From positions 1 to 8,740 of the forward strand of contig CADEEU010000140.1 of NCBI GenBank assembly GCA_902826385.1: a DNA stretch of 8,740 bases, written 5' to 3'. Shown piece after piece: positions 5,045 to 8,740 of this stretch. Source of the stretch: an uncultured Acidobacteriota bacterium. GTDB lineage: Bacteria; Acidobacteriota; Blastocatellia; Pyrinomonadales; Pyrinomonadaceae. The notes below the pieces were generated by a model. The model saw nothing but the letters and a program-made list of their open reading frames with translations, was not told where the DNA came from and made no database searches. How positions within the stretch are numbered: position 1 is the first letter of the stretch; each line of letters starts with the position of its first letter. Made by a program: the position numbers and the translations under genes.

Positions 5045-6391
5045 ATGAGTACCAAGCCAAAAGTTGTGATCGTCGGCGGCGGTTTTGGAGGGCTGTGGGC
5101 AGCTAAGGCATTGGCTAACGAGGCGGTCGATGTGACGCTTATCGACCGCAAGAACCATCACGTTTTTCAGCCGCTTTTATATCAGGTTGCGACGGCCGTG
5201 CTGAGCCCGGGTGAGATTGCCACTCCGATCCGGCGTATTCTTCACTACGCAAGAAACATCGAAGTAATTTTAGGTGAGGTGACCGGCTTTGACGCTGCGA
5301 ACAAAAAAGTGCGGCTTGAAGATGGTGCGGAGATTTCATTCGATTACCTGATCGTCGCTGCCGGAGCACGGCACGCGTACTTCGGTCACGACGAATGGGA
5401 AGTTTCCGCTCCGGGTTTGAAAACTATTGAAGACGCGGTGGAAATTCGACGACGCGTGCTGCTGGCGTTCGAGCTAGCCGAGCGCGAGGCCTATTTGAAA
5501 GGCTCGCACGAACCGCTGAATTTTGTAGTCGTGGGCGGCGGGCCGACCGGCGTCGAGCTTGCCGGTGCGATCGCCGGCATCGCCCGTCAGGCATTGGCTA
5601 AAGACTTTAAGGCCATCGACACAAAGAAAGCCCGCGTCGTTTTATTCGAAGGGTCCGACCGCGTGCTGGGGACTTTTGCCAAAGAACTCTCAGACAGCGC
5701 AAAGACTCAGCTTGAAGATCTTGGTGTCGAGGTAAAGCTGAACAGTTTTGTGACCGACATCGCTCCCGGCAAAGTAAAGGTCGGTGAAGAATGGATCGAA
5801 TGCGACGTTGTGCTTTGGGCTACCGGCGTGGCGGCTTCGCCGATCGGGAAACAGCTTGGCGCTGAAACCGACAAAGCCGGACGTGTTCTCGTCGAACCGG
5901 ACCTCTCAGTTCCCGGTCACAAGAACATATTCGTCATCGGCGACATGGCATCGCTGAAGCAGGAAAATGGCGAACCGGTTCCCGGTGTCAGTCCGGCCGC
6001 GATGCAGATGGGAGCCGCGACTGCAAGTAATATTCTGGCTGACACTAAGGCCAAAAATCGAAAGAATTTTCGCTACGTCGATAAAGGCACAATGGCGACG
6101 ATTGGCCGAAGTAAGGCCATTGTCGATATTCAGGGTTTTCACTTCAAAGGCTTCATTGCATGGATGATGTGGCTGTTTCTGCACGTCTTTTTCCTGATCG
6201 GTTTCCGCAACCGCATCATCGTCATGCTTGAATGGTTCTGGGCCTATCTGACCCGCGAACGCAGTGCTCGGCTTATTACGGGCGATGCTGAAGAACTGCG
6301 CAACGCGCTCGCTTTCTTAGAACCCGCGGAGTCCGAGCCTATTAAAGAAACGCCGTCCGAAAAAGCAAAAGCGAAGGTTTCAGTCAAGTAA
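5045..6391 (+). CDS. ndh: Type II NADH:quinone oxidoreductase (NDH-2)
   Basis: This 448-residue flavoprotein oxidises NADH and reduces quinone at the inner membrane without pumping protons. The first Rossmann motif GGGFGG (11-16) binds FAD, and YQVATAVLSPGEIATPIR (46-63) is the conserved family block. GGGPTG with E171 (164-171) is the NADH site, and E202 at the end of its second strand fits NADH over NADPH. ATG (259-261), GDMA (299-302) and AAMQMG (318-323) complete the FAD/quinone fold. The C-terminal part (about 368-402), rich in Trp, Phe and Leu, is the amphipathic membrane anchor. A Lys/Glu/Pro-rich tail (about 427-448) follows. ATG 5045 is chosen because the family N-terminus begins right after it, with GAAGG 8 nt upstream; an in-frame GTG at 5030 would add five residues. 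It is separated from the upstream operon by 62 nt and probably has its own promoter. Confidence 0.95.
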   Translation: MSTKPKVVIVGGGFGGLWAAKALANEAVDVTLIDRKNHHVFQPLLYQVATAVLSPGEIATPIRRILHYARNIEVILGEVTGFDAANKKVRLEDGAEISFDYLIVAAGARHAYFGHDEWEVSAPGLKTIEDAVEIRRRVLLAFELAEREAYLKGSHEPLNFVVVGGGPTGVELAGAIAGIARQALAKDFKAIDTKKARVVLFEGSDRVLGTFAKELSDSAKTQLEDLGVEVKLNSFVTDIAPGKVKVGEEWIECDVVLWATGVAASPIGKQLGAETDKAGRVLVEPDLSVPGHKNIFVIGDMASLKQENGEPVPGVSPAAMQMGAATASNILADTKAKNRKNFRYVDKGTMATIGRSKAIVDIQGFHFKGFIAWMMWLFLHVFFLIGFRNRIIVMLEWFWAYLTRERSARLITGDAEELRNALAFLEPAESEPIKETPSEKAKAKVSVK

Positions 6392-6516
6392 CATCAACTG
6401 CCAACTAACCAACTATCCACTAAATTTAAAGCAGGTCGGTTATAGTTAGCTGGGAGTGTATTTTTGCTCACCAATGCCTTATATTTAGAGGAATTTAGTT
6501 CACCGCAATTATTCGC
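6392..6516. other. Intergenic spacer with short repeats
   Basis: This 125-bp AT-rich spacer contains three CAACT units with 7-8 nt periodicity (6395, 6402, 6410). Of these, CCAACTAAC (6401-6409) can pair with GTTAGCTGG (6445-6453) with one mismatch. A TATATT (6480-6485) could be a -10 element but has no convincing -35. AGAGGA at 6487-6492 is too far (24 nt) from the next ATG to be its ribosome binding site. No terminator with a T-tract is seen after ndh. Confidence 0.4.
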
Positions 6517-8664
6517 ATGATGAAAATTTTCTTGCCTCTCGGACTTGTCCTCGTTTTTTCAATATTTTCCAACGCAGCCGAACCCTCGATCTGGTCGGTA
6601 AACTCAAAAGCCGATGTTCTGAAGGGCGATGCGCGCAATGTCTCGATCGACAGCAACGGCGCGGTCACACTAGCTCCGAAGCTGACCGAGATTTACAAGA
6701 CAGAACAGCCCTACATATGGTCGAGCGCCGTGGACGCCTCGGGCAATGTCTATCTCGGAACCGGCGGAGACGGAAAAATTTTCAAAGTCACGAGCGGCGG
6801 GTCCGGTTCGTTATTTTCAGACCTTACCGAACTAAACGTTACAAGTATTGCGATCGGTTCGAACGGGGACATTTTTGCGGCGACCTCGCCTGACGGCAAA
6901 GTCTATAAAATAGACTCGAGCGGAAAATCGTCAGTTTATTTCGACGCAAAAGAAAAATACATTTGGTCGCTGGCCGTGATAAACGACGGCAGCCTCGCGG
7001 TGGGCACCGGTGAAGGCGGCAAAATTTACCGCGTGCGTTCGGCCAACGCCACGCCGGAATCTTCGCTGCTTTTCGACACGAGCGATTCGCATATCATCAC
7101 GCTGGTCGCGGACAAGACCGGCAATCTTTACGCGGGAACCGATTCTAACGGACTAGTGCTCAGGTTCGGACCGGACGGCAAACCGTTCGCGTTGCTTGAT
7201 TCTCCGCTGAGGGAGATTCACGAGCTTTCGATCGGCCCGGACGGTTCTGTTTACGTTCTTGCACTCGGCGATTCGGCCTCAGCCGCCGCTCCGGTGCCGA
7301 GCCCGTCGCCATCGACCGAATCGAAAACCATTTCGGTCGCCCGTCCAAATCCCGCGACGCCTGAGCCTCCGCAAAAAAGTAGATATGACCTGACCGGTGC
7401 CAAATCTGCCGTCTATCGGATTTTGCCCGACGGCGGTGCGGACGTGCTTTGGTCTTCGCCTTCGGTTTCCGGTTTTTCGATCTATGCACATCAGACCGGA
7501 CGTGGCGTGCTGCTCGGAACGTCCGACAAAGGCCGCATCTACAACATCACAAACGACGGCCGTGAATCGCTTGCGCTTCAAACGGATGCCAGCCAGGTTT
7601 CGACTATTTTTAGTCAGGCATCGAATCTGTACGCAGCATCCAGCAACCAGGGGCGATTGTTCAGGATCGGGCCCGACACGGTCGCTGAAGGGTCGTACGA
7701 ATCTTCTGTGCTTGACGCAAAATCGGTAGCGACGTGGGGCCGTATTTGGTGGCGGGCGACCGGAAACGTTCAAATTCAAACCCGCAGCGGCAACACCGAA
7801 AAACCCGAAGAGACGTGGAGCCAATGGACGAATGTAAACGGCGCGACAAGCGGCCAGGTCGCCAGCCCAAAGGCAAAATTTCTTCAGTGGCGGGCCGTGA
7901 TGAAAAGTGCATCGGTCGGGGCCGCCCTAAACGAAGTCAGCGTGTCATTTTTACCCCGGAATATTGCGCCGGAAGTTTTGACAATATCTATTCTTCCGGC
8001 AAATTTAGGATTGCTCGCAAACCCGCCGGTGCAGATCGACCCGAACATCGAACTTTCGGGCCTCGACCCGCAGACTTTCGGCATTCCGATCCAGCCCGTA
8101 CCGCCGCGTCGTGCCTTTCAGCGTGCGGCCCGGGCTTTTCAGTGGACCGCCGAAGACCGAAACGGCGACAAGCTCGTCTATGACGTTTACTATCGCGAGG
8201 TGACGGAAACGGCATACAAGCTGCTCCGCGAGAATATTTCCGAAACGTTTGTGACGATTGACGGGCAAGCGCTGGCTGACGGCCGTTACGTCGTGCGTGT
8301 GGTCGCCAAAGATTCGCCGGAAAACCCGTCGGGCCAATTCCTTAGCGGCGAGCGAACCAGCGAACCGTTCGACATCGACAATACACAACCGACGGTCATT
8401 GCGGGCGTACCGCAGGTAACGGGCGAAAATGCGCGGGTCACGTTTAACGCAGCCGACCGGTCGAGCTTTTTAAGCCGTGCCGAATACAGCATAAATGGCG
8501 GAGCGTGGCTATCTGTTTATTCTGAGGACGGCATCTCTGATTCTTCGGAAGAAAAATATGTCGTCGAAATTCCAGTTAAAACTACCGGCGAATACGTCGT
8601 CACTCTCCGCGTTTTCGATGCCAGCGGCAACTCTGGCAACGGAAGGTCCGTAATCAAAAAATAG
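6517..8664 (+). CDS. Secreted seven-bladed beta-propeller protein with C-terminal Ig/FN3-like domains
   Basis: This 715-residue protein has an N-terminal signal peptide (hydrophobic core about 4-17, likely cleavage near S-N-A-A, residues 18-21), so it is exported. Residues about 66-385 carry seven propeller repeats, most ending in a G-T-x-x-x-G-[KR]-[IV]-[YF]-[KR]-[IV]-like strand: 81-91, 121-132, 162-173, 206-217, about 234-302, 333-344 and 373-384. Repeat five is split by a Pro/Ser/Ala-rich insert (about 251-292). A Trp-rich beta-sandwich follows (about 395-480), then an FN3/cadherin-like domain (about 540-620, containing WTAEDRNGDKLVYDVYYR) and a bacterial Ig-like domain (about 622-715, starting DNTQPTV). 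No catalytic motif is recognised; ligand binding or cell-surface scaffolding is inferred. Two tandem ATGs (6517, 6520) are equally possible starts; a stop at 6496-6498 rules out earlier ones. No Shine-Dalgarno sequence is seen. Confidence 0.85.
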   Translation: MMKIFLPLGLVLVFSIFSNAAEPSIWSVNSKADVLKGDARNVSIDSNGAVTLAPKLTEIYKTEQPYIWSSAVDASGNVYLGTGGDGKIFKVTSGGSGSLFSDLTELNVTSIAIGSNGDIFAATSPDGKVYKIDSSGKSSVYFDAKEKYIWSLAVINDGSLAVGTGEGGKIYRVRSANATPESSLLFDTSDSHIITLVADKTGNLYAGTDSNGLVLRFGPDGKPFALLDSPLREIHELSIGPDGSVYVLALGDSASAAAPVPSPSPSTESKTISVARPNPATPEPPQKSRYDLTGAKSAVYRILPDGGADVLWSSPSVSGFSIYAHQTGRGVLLGTSDKGRIYNITNDGRESLALQTDASQVSTIFSQASNLYAASSNQGRLFRIGPDTVAEGSYESSVLDAKSVATWGRIWWRATGNVQIQTRSGNTEKPEETWSQWTNVNGATSGQVASPKAKFLQWRAVMKSASVGAALNEVSVSFLPRNIAPEVLTISILPANLGLLANPPVQIDPNIELSGLDPQTFGIPIQPVPPRRAFQRAARAFQWTAEDRNGDKLVYDVYYREVTETAYKLLRENISETFVTIDGQALADGRYVVRVVAKDSPENPSGQFLSGERTSEPFDIDNTQPTVIAGVPQVTGENARVTFNAADRSSFLSRAEYSINGGAWLSVYSEDGISDSSEEKYVVEIPVKTTGEYVVTLRVFDASGNSGNGRSVIKK

Positions 8665-8691
8665 GCGGATCTTGTGAATCGACATTGAGTA

Positions 8692-8740
8692 ATGGCACTG
8701 AATAAAACAAGCATAGCCATAGTAAAAGGCGCAGCATCGG
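8692..8740 (+). CDS. 5' end of a following gene (partial)
   Basis: An ATG at 8692 opens a frame that stays open to the window edge. Its 16 visible residues, MALNKTSIAIVKGAAS, form a beta-strand-like start (SIAIVKG) that recalls the N-terminus of DUF362-type proteins; this is too short to rely on. It lies 27 nt after the stop of the propeller gene on the same strand, so co-transcription is plausible. Ribosome binding site evidence is weak (GAG two bases upstream). Confidence 0.4.
   Translation, partial: MALNKTSIAIVKGAAS

Noticed and set aside
7160..8388. Several long open frames on both strands within the propeller gene
   Set aside because: They are Arg-rich shadow frames of a gene with high GC at third positions; none has a domain or a plausible start region.

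Overview
The window reads as a piece of chromosome from a free-living, aerobic, Gram-negative bacterium. The best guess is Acidobacteriota, class Blastocatellia (Pyrinomonadaceae-like). That rests on family resemblance only: a fused aroD-aroE gene, a large secreted beta-propeller/Ig protein, a tiny proline- and lysine-rich exported protein, moderate GC content, and several genes with no clear Shine-Dalgarno sequence. No marker gene proves it. No rRNA, tRNA, CRISPR array, transposase or phage gene is visible.

Layout. Positions 1-424 hold no convincing gene. They contain a plus-strand rho-independent terminator (about 94-130), an AT-rich palindrome (162-184) and the terminator of the next gene (371-407, minus strand). 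Positions 425-664 (minus) encode a 79-residue exported Pro/Lys-rich protein. The divergent intergenic region 665-949 is rich in inverted repeats that look like operators and ends in a probable promoter placed almost at the start codon of the next gene.

Positions 950-4982 (plus) are a tightly packed four-gene unit: a TspO/MBR-like membrane protein, a fused 3-dehydroquinate dehydratase/shikimate dehydrogenase, a multi-zinc-ribbon protein with two zf-TFIIB-like modules, and a ThiF/MoeB/HesA-type E1-like adenylyltransferase. The three junctions are 0 nt apart (TAAATG), a 4-nt overlap (ATGA) and a 1-nt overlap (TGATG), so translational coupling is likely. Only the shikimate enzyme has a clear pathway role; why these four genes travel together is not obvious.

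Positions 5045-6391 (plus) encode a type II NADH dehydrogenase (respiratory, membrane-bound, not proton-pumping), probably on its own transcript because a perfect TATAAT lies just upstream. After a 125-bp spacer, 6517-8664 (plus) encodes a secreted 715-residue protein with a seven-bladed beta-propeller followed by beta-sandwich/Ig-like domains. A further plus-strand gene appears to start at 8692 and runs out of the window.

The window is mostly ordinary core metabolism with some accessory surface biology. The items most worth a second look are the composition of the coupled four-gene operon, the shortened dehydroquinate dehydratase half, the palindromes in the divergent intergenic region, and the proline-rich insertion in the propeller.
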